Below, piece after piece: positions 18,089-27,441 of a stretch of 64,000 nt of DNA; positions within the stretch are counted from its first letter, which is position 1, and each line of letters starts with the position of its first letter. Position numbers and translations under genes: made by a program. The DNA is from Blautia schinkii (lineage in GTDB: Bacteria > Bacillota > Clostridia > Lachnospirales > Lachnospiraceae): contig NZ_JAAWUO010000001.1 in the NCBI RefSeq assembly GCF_013304825.1, forward strand, positions 124,001 through 188,000, written 5' to 3'. Below the pieces are notes generated by a model. The model had not been told where the DNA came from. It ran no database searches and saw only the letters and a list, made by a program, of their open reading frames with translations.

Positions 18089-18114
18089 GAGACAGAGAGG
18101 GTAGTCTTGATTTA

Positions 18115-18155
18115 TGAAAAAAATGGAGGAGCTTTCTTAAAGAAGCTCCTCCATT
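18115..18155 (-). terminator. Terminator of the minus-strand DUF4364 unit
   Basis: AATGGAGGAGCTT (18122-18134) pairs with AAGCTCCTCCATT (18143-18155). Read on the minus strand it ends in eight T. It overlaps the last codons of the DUF4364 gene and also lies 34 bases after rarA, so it may stop transcripts from both sides. Confidence 0.8.
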
Positions 18156-18649
18156 ATTTTGTCGTAAACGTTCTGATATTTGTAGGGCCAGCTCTCACAT
18201 ACAGACTGTGCAGCAGCCAGATTGGGAACATTGATGCTCAGGTCAACCATATTGACATCGTTCTCAATAATACGGCAGCGCACGGAATAACTTCCCTCTT
18301 TGGTAGGATAGTAGTCAGCAGGTGTGAGAAGATGTTCCTCAATCTTGCAGTGCAGGGTATTGAGATATTCTTCCACTTCTTTCTTTATATCAGAAGAGAG
18401 TTCCCTGGAAAAATATTTCAAGGTATTCCGTCCTTCACCGGTCAGTCGGTAGTAGGAACGGTTGGATTGGGAAGACATCTCAATCAGATCTGCCTCTACA
18501 AGCTCGGAAATAGCCTGCTGAAGCTGGAAATAATTGGTATATTTCCTGTCCAGGATAAAATCAGTGATCTGTGAGTTGGTGAGATCCCCTTCGGAATTCT
18601 GTAGCATATATAAGATAATAAGCTTGTATGTTGTAAAAGGTGATGCCAT
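18137..18649 (-). CDS. DUF4364 family protein (winged-helix-like)
   Basis: A 170-residue protein starting MASPFTTYKLIILYMLQNS. The N-terminal part looks like a winged helix of the PadR-like kind: DLTNSQITDFILD, FQLQQAISELVEADLIE, then a YYRLTGEGRNTL wing. It matches the DUF4364 family, common in Clostridia. A role in transcription control is inferred from the fold only. The start at 18649 is behind AGGAGG (18655-18660). It follows the radical SAM gene by 14 bases on the same strand and is the last gene of that unit. Confidence 0.8.
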   Translation of the reverse strand: MASPFTTYKLIILYMLQNSEGDLTNSQITDFILDRKYTNYFQLQQAISELVEADLIEMSSQSNRSYYRLTGEGRNTLKYFSRELSSDIKKEVEEYLNTLHCKIEEHLLTPADYYPTKEGSYSVRCRIIENDVNMVDLSINVPNLAAAQSVCESWPYKYQNVYDKIMEELL

Positions 18650-18663
18650 AAGAATCCTCCTTT

Positions 18664-19608
18664 TTACTGGCTGAGGGAAAGAGCTTCGAGGGCTTTTCCC
18701 TGAAAACTTTCGCGCTCCTTCATTCTGTGGTGAAGAAGATTTAAAACTTCGCGCTTGCGGCTGGCCCATAAAGGTGCAATAAGCAGATCTTTCGGACCAT
18801 CTCCGGTTACGCGGTGAATGACAATATCCTGCCGTAAATGTTCCAGACAGTGGATCACAAGATCCAGGTATTCTTCCCTGTCATATGTCCGGAAAAGCCC
18901 TGCTTCATAATCTCCGGCAAGATCTGTGCCCTTAAGCACGTGGAGAAGCTGGAGCTTGATCCCCTGGATATCCATTTGATCCAGGTAGGAAATGGTTTCC
19001 AGAATGTCGTCAGGATTTTCGCCTGGAAGCCCCAGAATCGTGTGGACGACCACTTCGATCCCTCCTGCCCGAAGCCTGTTTACTGCATCATCAAAGCAGG
19101 AAAGCGAATAACCGCGCCGGATGTATCTGGCTGTTTTTTCATGGATGGTCTGAAGCCCCAGTTCGACCCACACAGGTTTGATCTGATTAAGAGAATAAAG
19201 AAGCTCCATCACATCATCGCCCAGACAGTCAGGCCTTGTTCCGATGGACAGTGCCACGATATCCGGGTGAGAGATCGCTTCTGTAAAAATTTTCTTAAGA
19301 TATTCCACAGGAGCGTAAGTATTTGTATATGCCTGGAAATAGGCGATATATTTATGAATCGGTCTTTTGGAAGAAAGGCTTGCGATCTGGGTGTCGATCT
19401 GTTCCGTGATAGAAAGAGATGCGCTTGCAGCAAAATCACCGCTTCCTCCCTGGCTGCAGAAAATGCAGCCTTTTTTTCCAAGGGTGCCGTCACGGTTAGG
19501 GCAGGACATGCCTCCGTTCAGGGCTACCCGGTAGACCTTCTCACCGTACCGTTCCCGGAGCATGTAGTCCAGGGAATGATACGGTTTATCGTTCCAGCGT
19601 TTCATCAT
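18664..19608 (-). CDS. Radical SAM protein, TIGR01212 family (YtqA/YhcC type)
   Basis: A 314-residue radical SAM enzyme. The cluster-binding motif is the long-spaced form typical of this family: CPNRDGTLGKKGCIFC, where the first Cys is separated by ten residues from the CxxC pair. It is preceded by GEKVYRVALNGGMS. Further motifs are YFQAYTNTYAP, ALSIGTRPDCL, WVELGLQTIHEKT and HTILGLPGE. The reaction is unknown, though the family is annotated as a possible tRNA or protein modifier. The start overlaps the DUF624 stop by four bases, so the two are probably translationally coupled. Confidence 0.88.
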   Translation of the reverse strand: MMKRWNDKPYHSLDYMLRERYGEKVYRVALNGGMSCPNRDGTLGKKGCIFCSQGGSGDFAASASLSITEQIDTQIASLSSKRPIHKYIAYFQAYTNTYAPVEYLKKIFTEAISHPDIVALSIGTRPDCLGDDVMELLYSLNQIKPVWVELGLQTIHEKTARYIRRGYSLSCFDDAVNRLRAGGIEVVVHTILGLPGENPDDILETISYLDQMDIQGIKLQLLHVLKGTDLAGDYEAGLFRTYDREEYLDLVIHCLEHLRQDIVIHRVTGDGPKDLLIAPLWASRKREVLNLLHHRMKERESFQGKALEALSLSQ

Positions 19609-20282
19609 GCCTGATCAGGCTCGTTCTTTGGTGCTTCTTCATCAGCTGGTATGTAGTTATCAAAAATCTTAACAAAGATCTTCGATTTCCAGTAAGCCAG
19701 TGTTGAGAATCCCATCAGCACAAAAAGCATGATCAGGATAGATGTCACCTGTGCGAAGCTCACATAAGCGAAAAGCCACAGAAGCAAAATCGGTGATGCT
19801 GAGATCACAAGCATCAGGGCCGTCTGCGGAAGGTGACGGATCGACATCAGAAATGAGTTCACAAAAGTATTTTTGATGGAGTTGAAAAACTTGGCAAGGA
19901 TCGGATAAATGTACAGAAGGATCAGCGCATAGATAATAGCGAATGCGATAAATAATGTGAAAAGACCCTTGTACAGCATTCCGCTTCCGCCTTTTGCGAT
20001 TCGAAGATCGATAAACAGGACTGCACCTGTGAGCAGCAGGATTACATTAATGATGGTGGCCTGTTTAAAATTCTGTTTGAAGGAGCGGAAAAAGCTTCGG
20101 ATAATATAGGATTCTTCGTCTCTTGCCATCTTCAGTGTGACGTAGTAAAGTGCTGTGATGGAAGCTCCGGCCGTAACGATCGGAATACAGCAGAGAATGC
20201 AGAGGATATTCAGAAGAATAAGGTCTGCCACACGTCCCATGAACACGAAGAACTTATTGTCCATGTTAAAAAAACGGTTCAT
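19605..20282 (-). CDS. DUF624 (YesL-type) membrane protein
   Basis: A 225-residue membrane protein with about five hydrophobic helices. The opening FFNMDNKFFVFMGRVADLILLNILC (broken at family positions), CIPIVTAGASITALYYVTLKM, and FFRSFKQNFKQATIINVIL match DUF624/YesL. Members usually stand next to carbohydrate ABC transporters; here the neighbours are a radical SAM and a DUF4364 gene, so the role is open. The C-terminal end is acidic (PADEEAPKNEPDQA). A second DUF624 protein occurs at 49402-50046 in this window. Confidence 0.82.
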   Translation of the reverse strand: MNRFFNMDNKFFVFMGRVADLILLNILCILCCIPIVTAGASITALYYVTLKMARDEESYIIRSFFRSFKQNFKQATIINVILLLTGAVLFIDLRIAKGGSGMLYKGLFTLFIAFAIIYALILLYIYPILAKFFNSIKNTFVNSFLMSIRHLPQTALMLVISASPILLLWLFAYVSFAQVTSILIMLFVLMGFSTLAYWKSKIFVKIFDNYIPADEEAPKNEPDQA

Positions 20283-20456
20283 TTGGTAAGTCTCCTTTTC
20301 TTTCTTTTCTTTTTGAAGATATTATTTTAAGTATAACCAATCAGAGCAGAAAAAGCAAACCCCAAATAGATTAGATGAAGATTGGACGAATAAGAGCAAG
20401 TGTCCGCCATACAAAGACAATTTAATGAAATAGTTTATTAAATTTCCGTAAAAGGC

Positions 20457-20485
20457 TTGCTTATCACGATTTAGAGTGTTAAAAT
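20457..20485 (+). promoter_or_regulatory. Promoter of yerC
   Basis: TTGCTT (20457-20462), a 17-base spacer and TAAAAT (20480-20485), 50 bases before the yerC start. The 252-base gap between the divergent DUF624 and yerC genes holds nothing else I recognise. Confidence 0.6.
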
Positions 20486-20534
20486 ATCAGTATTATATCA
20501 GATGAAAAACTATGTAATCTAAAGGAGCGTAACA

Positions 20535-20852
20535 ATGAGTAAAAAAATCAGGACGGAGGCCGTGGATCACCTGTTTGAAGCGATCCTGTGCCTGAAGGAT
20601 AAAGAAGAGTGCTATACATTTTTTGAGGATGTTTGTACCATCAATGAGCTGCTTTCATTATCTCAGCGCTTCGAAGTAGCGAAGATGCTCACTGACAAGC
20701 GTACATACCTTGATATCTCAGAGAAGACAGGGGCTTCCACAGCTACGATCAGCCGTGTGAACCGTTCTCTGAATTATGGAAATGACGGGTATGAGATGGT
20801 ATTTGCACGTATGAAAAAGAACGATGAAGAGAAGAACGATAAAGCAGAGTAA
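20535..20852 (+). CDS. YerC/YecD family TrpR-like protein
   Basis: A 105-residue DNA-binding protein of the Trp-repressor superfamily. ICTINELLSLSQRFEVAKML (spread over 38-57) followed by TYLDISEKTGASTATISRVNRSL (about 65-87) is the TrpR-type helix-turn-helix of the YerC/YecD group. In Bacillus yerC lies near pcrA; here pcrA is 0.86 kb downstream, separated by DUF1836 on the other strand. Target genes are unknown. GGAGCG at 20523-20528 is the ribosome binding site. Confidence 0.88.
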   Translation: MSKKIRTEAVDHLFEAILCLKDKEECYTFFEDVCTINELLSLSQRFEVAKMLTDKRTYLDISEKTGASTATISRVNRSLNYGNDGYEMVFARMKKNDEEKNDKAE

Positions 20853-20898
20853 TGTATGTCGGCTGTAACAGCGACAGCAGAGACTGCGATAACGTAAA

Positions 20899-20932
20899 AA
20901 AGAGACAGGCGTGATGGTCTGTCTCTTTTCTT
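20899..20932. terminator. Bidirectional terminator between yerC and DUF1836
   Basis: AAAGAGACAG (20899-20908) pairs with CTGTCTCTTT (20919-20928), with T-rich sequence after it and A-rich sequence before it. It separates the converging yerC and DUF1836 genes. Confidence 0.8.
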
Positions 20933-20934
20933 CT

Positions 20935-21555
20935 TTATTTCTCTTTTTTGGATGTGCCATCGCCTTTGGATGAGTTCATATGATCGATCATGTTCTCAAT
21001 GATCATCTTTTTCATGTAAACGTCAAAACTTAAAAGGCAGATGAAAGAAAACTGATGAAGAAATTCCCTGTCCTCCGGATCTGCGTCTTCGAAGATCTCA
21101 CCTGCACTCTTGAAGCGGCGCATGAGATCTTTTTCCAGATAGCGGATCTGTGTCTGTTCCATGCTGAAAACTTCCTGGTAGATGTAAGTCATGTCCTTCT
21201 CTGTCATGGATTTAAAATATTTCTCCGTGATAGGTCCGAGAAGAGTCTGGATATCGCTGATGGAAAGGATATTCTTAAAATAGTAGATAAAGATCAGCAT
21301 CAGCAGATGCTCACGGGAGTAACGCTTCTTCTCAGGCGGCGGGAGAAGCTTGTTCTTCGCGTAATTGTTGATCATGGTCTTGGTCAGGATCTTGTCATCC
21401 TCGTGACGCTTGGTGGAAGCAAGATTCTCTTCCATAAAAGTTGTCACCTGATCCATGTACAGATTGATATTCGGAATCTCATCAGGTTTTATATAATCAA
21501 GTTCAGCAATTTTTGCAAAAATGCTGTTCATCATCTCTTTTTCATTATTTGTCAT
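20935..21555 (-). CDS. DUF1836 domain protein
   Basis: A 206-residue protein with the DUF1836 core: IPNINLYMDQVTTFMEENL, ILTKTMINNYAKNKLLPPP, KRYSREHLLMLIFIYYFKNIL and SISDIQTLLGPI. The first half looks like a MerR-like helix-turn-helix (mapping K-MINNYxKNxLLPPP), so DNA binding is a fair inference. No target is known. The C-terminal 20 residues are basic and low-complexity. Start ATG 21553-21555 has GAGGTGATA upstream. It is divergent from pcrA. Confidence 0.82.
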   Translation of the reverse strand: MTNNEKEMMNSIFAKIAELDYIKPDEIPNINLYMDQVTTFMEENLASTKRHEDDKILTKTMINNYAKNKLLPPPEKKRYSREHLLMLIFIYYFKNILSISDIQTLLGPITEKYFKSMTEKDMTYIYQEVFSMEQTQIRYLEKDLMRRFKSAGEIFEDADPEDREFLHQFSFICLLSFDVYMKKMIIENMIDHMNSSKGDGTSKKEK

Positions 21556-21714
21556 CGTATTATCACCTCTGCTCCCTATTATATAGTTTTAAATACTACT
21601 TGTAAAGAAACTTTTTTTACCGGAAAAAGGAATTTGATGTTGTGGGTTTACCATGGGGAAAAGTCATGATAGTATATAGATACTGTTCATATGGAAAAAG
21701 AAATGGAGATTAAA

Positions 21715-23958
21715 ATGAGTATACATGAAGCTTTGGATACATTAAATCCCATGCAGAGGGAAGCTGCCGTACATACAGAGGGACCGCTTCTTATCCTTGC
21801 AGGAGCAGGTTCCGGCAAGACAAGAGTGCTGACCCACAGGATCGCCTACTTAATGGAAGAAAAAGAGGTTAATCCATGGAATATCCTGGCCATCACCTTT
21901 ACCAACAAGGCTGCCGGTGAGATGCGTGAGCGTGTGAACAAGATTGCCGGAATGGGCGCAGAGAGTGTCTGGGTTTCCACTTTTCATTCCGCATGCGTCA
22001 GGATTCTTCGCAGACATATCGAGGTGCTTGGATTCAGCAGTAATTTTACAATCTATGATGCAGACGACCAGAAGACTGTCATGAAGGAAATTTTCCGGAA
22101 GTTCAATATCAATACGAAGATTTATAAAGAGAGAGCTGTGCTTGGCGAGATCTCTCATGCCAAAGATGAGCTGATCACTCCGGAGGAGATGGAACTGAAC
22201 GCAGGAAGTGACCCGGATGCACGGAAAATCGCAGGAATGTACAAGGAATATCAGTCCATTCTCCGCGGAAACAATGCCCTGGATTTTGATGACCTGATCG
22301 TGAAGACTGTGGAGCTTTTTCAGCATAATCCGGACATCCTGGATTATTATCAGGAGCGTTTCCGCTATATCATGGTAGATGAGTATCAGGATACAAACAC
22401 AGCACAGTTTAAATTTGTAAGCCTTCTTGCTGGGAAATACAAGAATCTCTGCGTTGTAGGTGATGATGATCAGTCCATTTACCGTTTCCGCGGAGCTAAT
22501 ATAGGGAACATTCTGGGCTTTGAAAAGGTTTTCCCGGAAGCAAAGGTAGTGCGCCTGGAGCAGAATTACCGTTCTACCCAGAATATCCTTAACGCAGCCA
22601 ATGAGGTGATCGTCCACAATACAGAGCGTAAGGAAAAAACTCTCTGGACAGAGAACGAAGAGGGGGATAAAGTCCATTTCCGTCAGTTCAACAATGGTTT
22701 CGAGGAAGCGGAGTATGTAACCGGTGAGATCATGCAGGGACGCAGGAGCGGCAGATTCCAGTACAAGGACTGTGCGGTACTTTACAGAACCAATGCCCAG
22801 TCACGTCTTTTTGAGGAAAAATTCCTCCTGGCGAATGTTCCTTACAAGATCGTTGGTGGGGTTAATTTCTATGCGCGCAAGGAGATCAAGGATCTTTTGA
22901 GTTACCTCAAGACTATTGATAATGCAAGTGATGATCTTGCAGTGCGCAGAATCTTAAATGTGCCGAAGCGTGGAATCGGAGCTACCAGTATCGGTCGTGT
23001 CCAGGATTATGCGGACAATATGAATTTAAGCTTCTATGATGCGCTCCGCGTGGTGGAGGAAGTGCCGTCCATTGGACGTGCTGCTTCCAAGATCAATGAT
23101 TTTGTTTCCTTTATCCAGGGATTAAAGAGCAAGGCAGAGGCTTATACAGTCCGTGAAACCCTGGAAGAAGTTATTGAGATGACTGGTTATGTGAAGGAGC
23201 TTGAAGCTGAGAAAACAGAAGAAGCCCAGGCAAGGATCGAAAATATCGATGAGCTGATATCCAAGACAGAATCTTTCCAGGAAGCCATGGAAGAAGCCGG
23301 ACAGCAGGCTACACTTTCAGCTTTTCTGGAGGAGATCGCGCTGGTGGCTGATATTGATTCTGTTGACCCGGATCAGGATTATGTACTTCTTATGACGCTC
23401 CACAGTGCCAAAGGTCTGGAGTTTCCAAATGTATTTATGGTGGGAATGGAGGATGGAGTTTTCCCGGGATATGCGTCTATCTGGTCAGGAGATCCTTCTG
23501 ATATTGAAGAGGAGAGAAGACTCTGCTATGTAGGAATCACAAGAGCCATGAAGAACCTGACGCTTACCTGTGCAAGGCAGAGGATGATCCGTGGTGAGAC
23601 ACAGTATAATAAAGTATCACGTTTTGTGAGGGAGGTACCGCGGGAGCTGGTAGATCTGGGACATACCATTCAGGAGAAAAAGCCGCAGGTAGAGAACATC
23701 ATGTCGCCAAAGAGTGCCTATGCCCAGATGAAAATGAATTTCCAGGCAAAAAGCAGTCTGCAGAAGAAGGATTTTACAGTTACCAAGGCTTCCAGTCTGG
23801 ACTACGGCGTGGGAGATACGGTACGCCATGTGAAATTCGGTGTTGGTATCGTGAAGAATATTACCGAAGGCGGAAGAGATTACGAGGTTACGGTTGACTT
23901 CGATAAAGTCGGTGTAAAGAAGATGTTCGCCGGTTTTGCCAAGCTGAAAAAGATCTGA
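21715..23958 (+). CDS. pcrA: ATP-dependent DNA helicase PcrA/UvrD family
   Basis: A 747-residue superfamily 1A helicase. All motifs are visible: LAGAGSGKTRVLTHRIAYL (motif I, residues about 23-41), AITFTNKAAGEMRERV (Ia), DEYQDTNTAQF (II, about 221), GDDDQSIYRFRGA (III), LEQNYRSTQNIL (IV), TLHSAKGLEFPNVF (V) and EEERRLCYVGITRA (VI). The C-terminal end has the PcrA Tudor-like segment VRHVKFGVGIVKNI, which binds RNA polymerase in this family. The start ATG 21715 has GGAG at 21705-21708; the ATG at 21691 lacks a binding site. It acts in repair and in removing obstacles on DNA. Confidence 0.95.
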   Translation: MSIHEALDTLNPMQREAAVHTEGPLLILAGAGSGKTRVLTHRIAYLMEEKEVNPWNILAITFTNKAAGEMRERVNKIAGMGAESVWVSTFHSACVRILRRHIEVLGFSSNFTIYDADDQKTVMKEIFRKFNINTKIYKERAVLGEISHAKDELITPEEMELNAGSDPDARKIAGMYKEYQSILRGNNALDFDDLIVKTVELFQHNPDILDYYQERFRYIMVDEYQDTNTAQFKFVSLLAGKYKNLCVVGDDDQSIYRFRGANIGNILGFEKVFPEAKVVRLEQNYRSTQNILNAANEVIVHNTERKEKTLWTENEEGDKVHFRQFNNGFEEAEYVTGEIMQGRRSGRFQYKDCAVLYRTNAQSRLFEEKFLLANVPYKIVGGVNFYARKEIKDLLSYLKTIDNASDDLAVRRILNVPKRGIGATSIGRVQDYADNMNLSFYDALRVVEEVPSIGRAASKINDFVSFIQGLKSKAEAYTVRETLEEVIEMTGYVKELEAEKTEEAQARIENIDELISKTESFQEAMEEAGQQATLSAFLEEIALVADIDSVDPDQDYVLLMTLHSAKGLEFPNVFMVGMEDGVFPGYASIWSGDPSDIEEERRLCYVGITRAMKNLTLTCARQRMIRGETQYNKVSRFVREVPRELVDLGHTIQEKKPQVENIMSPKSAYAQMKMNFQAKSSLQKKDFTVTKASSLDYGVGDTVRHVKFGVGIVKNITEGGRDYEVTVDFDKVGVKKMFAGFAKLKKI

Positions 23959-24016
23959 GAGGGATCTCTCCGGGCAGACTATTTCTGCAAAAAACTGTAA
24001 AAATCCGGCCTCAAGG

Positions 24017-24045
24017 TTGTAATTGGAAAACCGGTATGCTAGAAT
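24017..24045 (+). promoter_or_regulatory. Promoter of the cobalamin-riboswitch operon
   Basis: TTGTAA (24017-24022), a 17-base spacer and TAGAAT (24040-24045), shortly before the riboswitch. Confidence 0.6.
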
Positions 24046-24059
24046 TAGTATCAGCGTAA

Positions 24060-24242
24060 TTGAATTGCTGTGAAGTGAACAGTATCACCGGCACATATGC
24101 TGCCGGATACTGTGAGAGGGAATCGGGTAAAAAGCCTGAGCGGTTGCGGCCACTGTATACAGAAGAAGGGATTTCACATGCCATTGCAGAAACTCATGTG
24201 AGAAGGCGAAATCCCGATGTCAGAGAGATTCTGGAGAAAATT
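24060..24242 (+). ncRNA. Cobalamin riboswitch
   Basis: The segment has the hallmarks of a B12 riboswitch: a GGGAATCGGGTAAAAAGCC core followed by GAGCGGTTGCGG and the invariant GCCACTG (24149-24155), then a variable arm (GGGATTTC near 24167 pairing with GAAATCCC near 24210) and a closing ATGTCAGAGAG segment. A transcription terminator follows at 24244-24297. Ligand binding would favour termination and so lower expression of the downstream importer. Boundaries are approximate. Confidence 0.85.
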
Positions 24243-24243
24243 C

Positions 24244-24297
24244 TGATACATCATTCATGATCGGTTAAAAGATGAATGGTGTATCAGTTTTTATTTT
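24244..24297 (+). terminator. Riboswitch expression-platform terminator
   Basis: TGATACATCATTCAT (24244-24258) pairs with ATGAATGGTGTATCA (24272-24286), one G-T pair, then GTTTTTATTTT. It lies between the cobalamin aptamer and btuF. Confidence 0.8.
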
Positions 24298-24455
24298 GCG
24301 GAGTTTTTTCTGAGTCTGTAAGTCAGGAAACCTGCTTGACAGTATGTAAGTGGGAGCTTCCGTACAAAGTGTTCCGTGCAGATTTTATGAAGCCCCATCT
24401 TTTCGGTTACCCATAGGCAACAGGAGATAAAACAGGCAAAAAGAGAGGAAATGAA

Positions 24456-25550
24456 ATGAAAAACAAGTATGTATCCACAAGAATCATGGCAATGGTAATG
24501 GCAGCGGCAATGACCGTATCTGCAGCTCCGGCTGTTTATGCCGCAGAGAGAGCAGACTCCGAGACCATCAAGGAAGACAACCAGCCGGCAGCAGAAGACA
24601 GTACAGAGTCTGCAGACACCGAAGATTCTTCCGCAGAGGCAACCAAGACAGAATATCCTCTGACCATCACAACCTATGATTACGATGGAAACGAAATCGA
24701 AACCACTTATGAAAAAGCACCGGAAAAAGTCCTTGCTGTATATCAGGGAAGCATTGAGACTATGCTCGCACTTGGTCTGGAAGACCACCTGGTAGCTACC
24801 GCAGGTCTTGATAATGAAGTTCCGGAAGATCTCAAAGAAGCATTCTCAAAAACAAATTATCTTGACGAATTTACCCCATCCCTTGAAACTGTAACAATGC
24901 TGGAGCCGGACATGATCTTATCCTGGAGCTCTCTTTTCTCTGATAAGAATCTGGGAAATGTAACAGACTGGATCGACAAAGGCTGCAACACCTACTACAA
25001 CACCAATACTCGTCCGGACGGCGACAGAACACTGGAAAATGAATTCACAGATATCTTAAATATCGGAAAGATCTTCGATGTACAGGACAAAGCGCAGGCT
25101 ATCGTTGATGATGCAAAAGCAGTGATCGACAAAACTCTTACTGCAACTGCAGATGTAAAAGACAAACCAAGCGTAATGGTATTGGAGCCTCTTGGAGATG
25201 ACATCACAAACTATGGCGTAAAGAGCCTTGGCGGAGATATGGTAACACAGTTAGGCGCAACTCTTGCAAACCCGGATGCTTCCACCGTTGGAAAAGAGGA
25301 TATCATCGCAGCCAACCCTGACGTGATCTTTGTGGTTTACATGCCATATGCAGGAGATGATCCGGAAACTGTTAAGAACAGCCAGCTTGCAGTGATCCAG
25401 GATGATGAGTCCCTGAAGAGCCTTGACGCAGTAAAGAACGGACGTGTTTACCCGATCATGCTCAGTGAGATGTATGCAAGTGCAACACGTACCCAGGACG
25501 GAATCGAAACTTTTGCAAAGGGATTATATCCGGACGTAAATCTTGACTGA
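24456..25550 (+). CDS. btuF: ABC transporter solute-binding protein, cobalamin/siderophore type (BtuF-like)
   Basis: A 364-residue protein with a signal peptide (TRIMAMVMAAAMTVSAAPAVYA, slightly split) and a Ser/Glu/Asp-rich linker to about residue 65, then a Peripla_BP_2 (type III binding protein) domain: KVLAVYQGSIETMLALGLEDHLVA, LEPDMILSW, VMVLEPLGDD and NPDVIFVVYMPYAG are recognisable. The cobalamin riboswitch upstream makes a corrinoid the likely ligand. There is no lipobox cysteine after the signal peptide, unusual for a Gram-positive cell. It is followed by the permease after 14 bases. Confidence 0.85.
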   Translation: MKNKYVSTRIMAMVMAAAMTVSAAPAVYAAERADSETIKEDNQPAAEDSTESADTEDSSAEATKTEYPLTITTYDYDGNEIETTYEKAPEKVLAVYQGSIETMLALGLEDHLVATAGLDNEVPEDLKEAFSKTNYLDEFTPSLETVTMLEPDMILSWSSLFSDKNLGNVTDWIDKGCNTYYNTNTRPDGDRTLENEFTDILNIGKIFDVQDKAQAIVDDAKAVIDKTLTATADVKDKPSVMVLEPLGDDITNYGVKSLGGDMVTQLGATLANPDASTVGKEDIIAANPDVIFVVYMPYAGDDPETVKNSQLAVIQDDESLKSLDAVKNGRVYPIMLSEMYASATRTQDGIETFAKGLYPDVNLD

Positions 25551-25564
25551 TCGGAGAAAATGCA

Positions 25565-26650
25565 GTGAAAGAAACAGCTTCACAGAGAAAAAAAGATAAG
25601 GTGCTCAGAACATCCATGTATGTGGCAGTTCTCATCGGACTTGCAGGATTCCTTATTTTTTCCATACTTGCAGCCATCACTTTTGGAAATGCGGATCTGT
25701 CACTGAAGGATGTATACAGCGTTATCGCTTATAAATTGTTTCATATAAAAAGTCTGTCCGCCTATGCGGAAGGCGCAGTTCATGATGTTGTGTGGCTGAT
25801 CCGGCTGCCTAGAGTCCTTCTGGCTCTGGCAGTTGGAATGTCTCTTTCCGTGTGCGGCGTGGTGATGCAGGCTATCGTGCAGAACCCGCTGGCAGACCCG
25901 TATGTGCTGGGTATCTCATCTGGTGCATCTCTGGGTGCCACACTGGCCATCATGCTTGGAATCGGAAGCTTTCTTGGCGGAAACTCTGTGGGAATCACAG
26001 CTTTCATTGGCGCGATGATCACTTCTTTTGCGGTGATCGCCATTGCAAACATGGGTGGAAAGGCAACTTCCGCAAAACTGATCCTTGCGGGAATGGCGGT
26101 CAGCGCAGTCTGTTCTGCTTTTTCCAATTTTGTCATTTATATTACCAATGACAAAAATGCGGCAACAGAAGTTATGAAGTGGAGCATGGGAAGTCTTGCC
26201 GGAGCAAGCTGGACCAGAGTGGGTGTAATGCTTCCGGTTACGCTGGTGTGCGTGGCTGTTTTCTGGACGCAGTACCGGAACCTGAATCTGATGCTTCTGG
26301 GAGATGACGTATCCATTACCCTTGGAACAGATCTGCACAGACTGCGGACTTTTTATCTGATCGTTGCTTCTGTTATGATCGGATTTGCCGTGTACTGTGC
26401 CGGTGTGATCGGATTTGTGGGACTGGTGATCCCTCATGTGGTCCGGATCCTTTTTGGAACAGATCACAGAAAACTGCTCCCCTTAAGTGCGCTTCTTGGT
26501 GCATCGTTTCTGATCTGGTGCGATGTGGCATGTCGTGTGATCCTTAAAAATTCCGAGATGCCCATCGGTGTGCTGGTATCCATTATCGGTGCTCCCTGCT
26601 TTATTTATCTGCTTGTGCGGAAATCCTATGGATTCGGAGGTGCCCGGTAA
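25565..26650 (+). CDS. btuC: FecCD-family ABC permease (BtuC-like)
   Basis: A 361-residue permease with about ten membrane helices. FecCD/BtuC motifs are WLIRLPRVLLALAVGMSLSV, GVVMQAIVQNPLADPYVLGISSGASLGA (split by family spacing), the AAGM-type LILAGMAVSAVCSAF, and GVIGFVGLVIPHVVRILFG. The start is GTG 25565 after CGGAGAAA. Its stop overlaps the btuD ATG by one base. With btuF and btuD it forms the corrinoid importer, by context. Confidence 0.9.
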   Translation: MKETASQRKKDKVLRTSMYVAVLIGLAGFLIFSILAAITFGNADLSLKDVYSVIAYKLFHIKSLSAYAEGAVHDVVWLIRLPRVLLALAVGMSLSVCGVVMQAIVQNPLADPYVLGISSGASLGATLAIMLGIGSFLGGNSVGITAFIGAMITSFAVIAIANMGGKATSAKLILAGMAVSAVCSAFSNFVIYITNDKNAATEVMKWSMGSLAGASWTRVGVMLPVTLVCVAVFWTQYRNLNLMLLGDDVSITLGTDLHRLRTFYLIVASVMIGFAVYCAGVIGFVGLVIPHVVRILFGTDHRKLLPLSALLGASFLIWCDVACRVILKNSEMPIGVLVSIIGAPCFIYLLVRKSYGFGGAR

Positions 26651-27405
26651 TGAAGATCACCACAGAAAATATTCAGGTTGGCTTTCACGCCAGACAGATC
26701 CTGAAGGGAATCTCCATGGAATCCCAGGATAAGGAACTGGTAGGAATCATCGGACCAAACGGAAGCGGAAAATCCACTTTGCTGAAATGCATTTACCGTA
26801 TTCTGAAACCAGACGCAGGAGCCGTGTATCTGGACGGCGAGGAGCTTCATTCCATGAGTGTTCGAAGCTCTGCGAAAAAAATGGCCGTGGTGGCACAGCA
26901 CAATTATTATAATTTTGATTTTACGGTCCGCGAGGTGGTTCTTATGGGGCGTGCGCCTCATAAAAAGACTCTGGAACGGGACAATGCAAAAGATTACCAG
27001 ATCGTGGATGAAGCGCTGAAAACCGTACAGATGGAGGCGTTTGCAGACCGTACCTTTTCCACTCTTTCCGGAGGAGAGCAGCAGAGGGTGATCCTGGCAA
27101 GAGCACTTGCCCAGCAGACCTCTGCACTGATTCTGGATGAGCCTACCAATCATCTGGACATTACCCACCAGATCATGCTGATGGAGTTGGTGAAAAAACT
27201 TAATGTAACCGTGATCTCCGCTATTCACGATCTGAATATTGCAGCAGCATACTGTGATAAGATCTATGTACTGAAGGACGGAGTTCTGGAAGGTTACGGA
27301 ACGCCGGAAGAAGTCTTGACCCCGGAGCTGATCCGCAGGATCTATAAAGTAGAAGCGGAGATCGTTTACGACAGCCGCGGAAAGATGCATATTTTGTTTT
27401 TATGA
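26650..27405 (+). CDS. btuD: ABC transporter ATPase (BtuD/FecE-like)
   Basis: A 251-residue ABC ATPase: Walker [17 protein letters not shown] (about 37-52), the VAQHNYYNFDFTVREVV Q-loop region, signature LSGGEQQRVILARALA (about 139), Walker B LILDEPTNHLDI and H-loop SAIHDLNIAA. It has the family's C-terminal YGTPEEVLTPELIRRIY segment. It powers the btuFC importer. The next gene starts 36 bases downstream. Confidence 0.92.
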   Translation: MKITTENIQVGFHARQILKGISMESQDKELVGIIGPNGSGKSTLLKCIYRILKPDAGAVYLDGEELHSMSVRSSAKKMAVVAQHNYYNFDFTVREVVLMGRAPHKKTLERDNAKDYQIVDEALKTVQMEAFADRTFSTLSGGEQQRVILARALAQQTSALILDEPTNHLDITHQIMLMELVKKLNVTVISAIHDLNIAAAYCDKIYVLKDGVLEGYGTPEEVLTPELIRRIYKVEAEIVYDSRGKMHILFL

Positions 27406-27441
27406 TTCTGGCTGTGAGGCGGGATGCATAGAGGGAAAAAG

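Noticed and set aside
24060-24260. 66-codon open frame upstream of btuF
   Set aside because: It overlaps the cobalamin riboswitch, whose conserved core explains the sequence.
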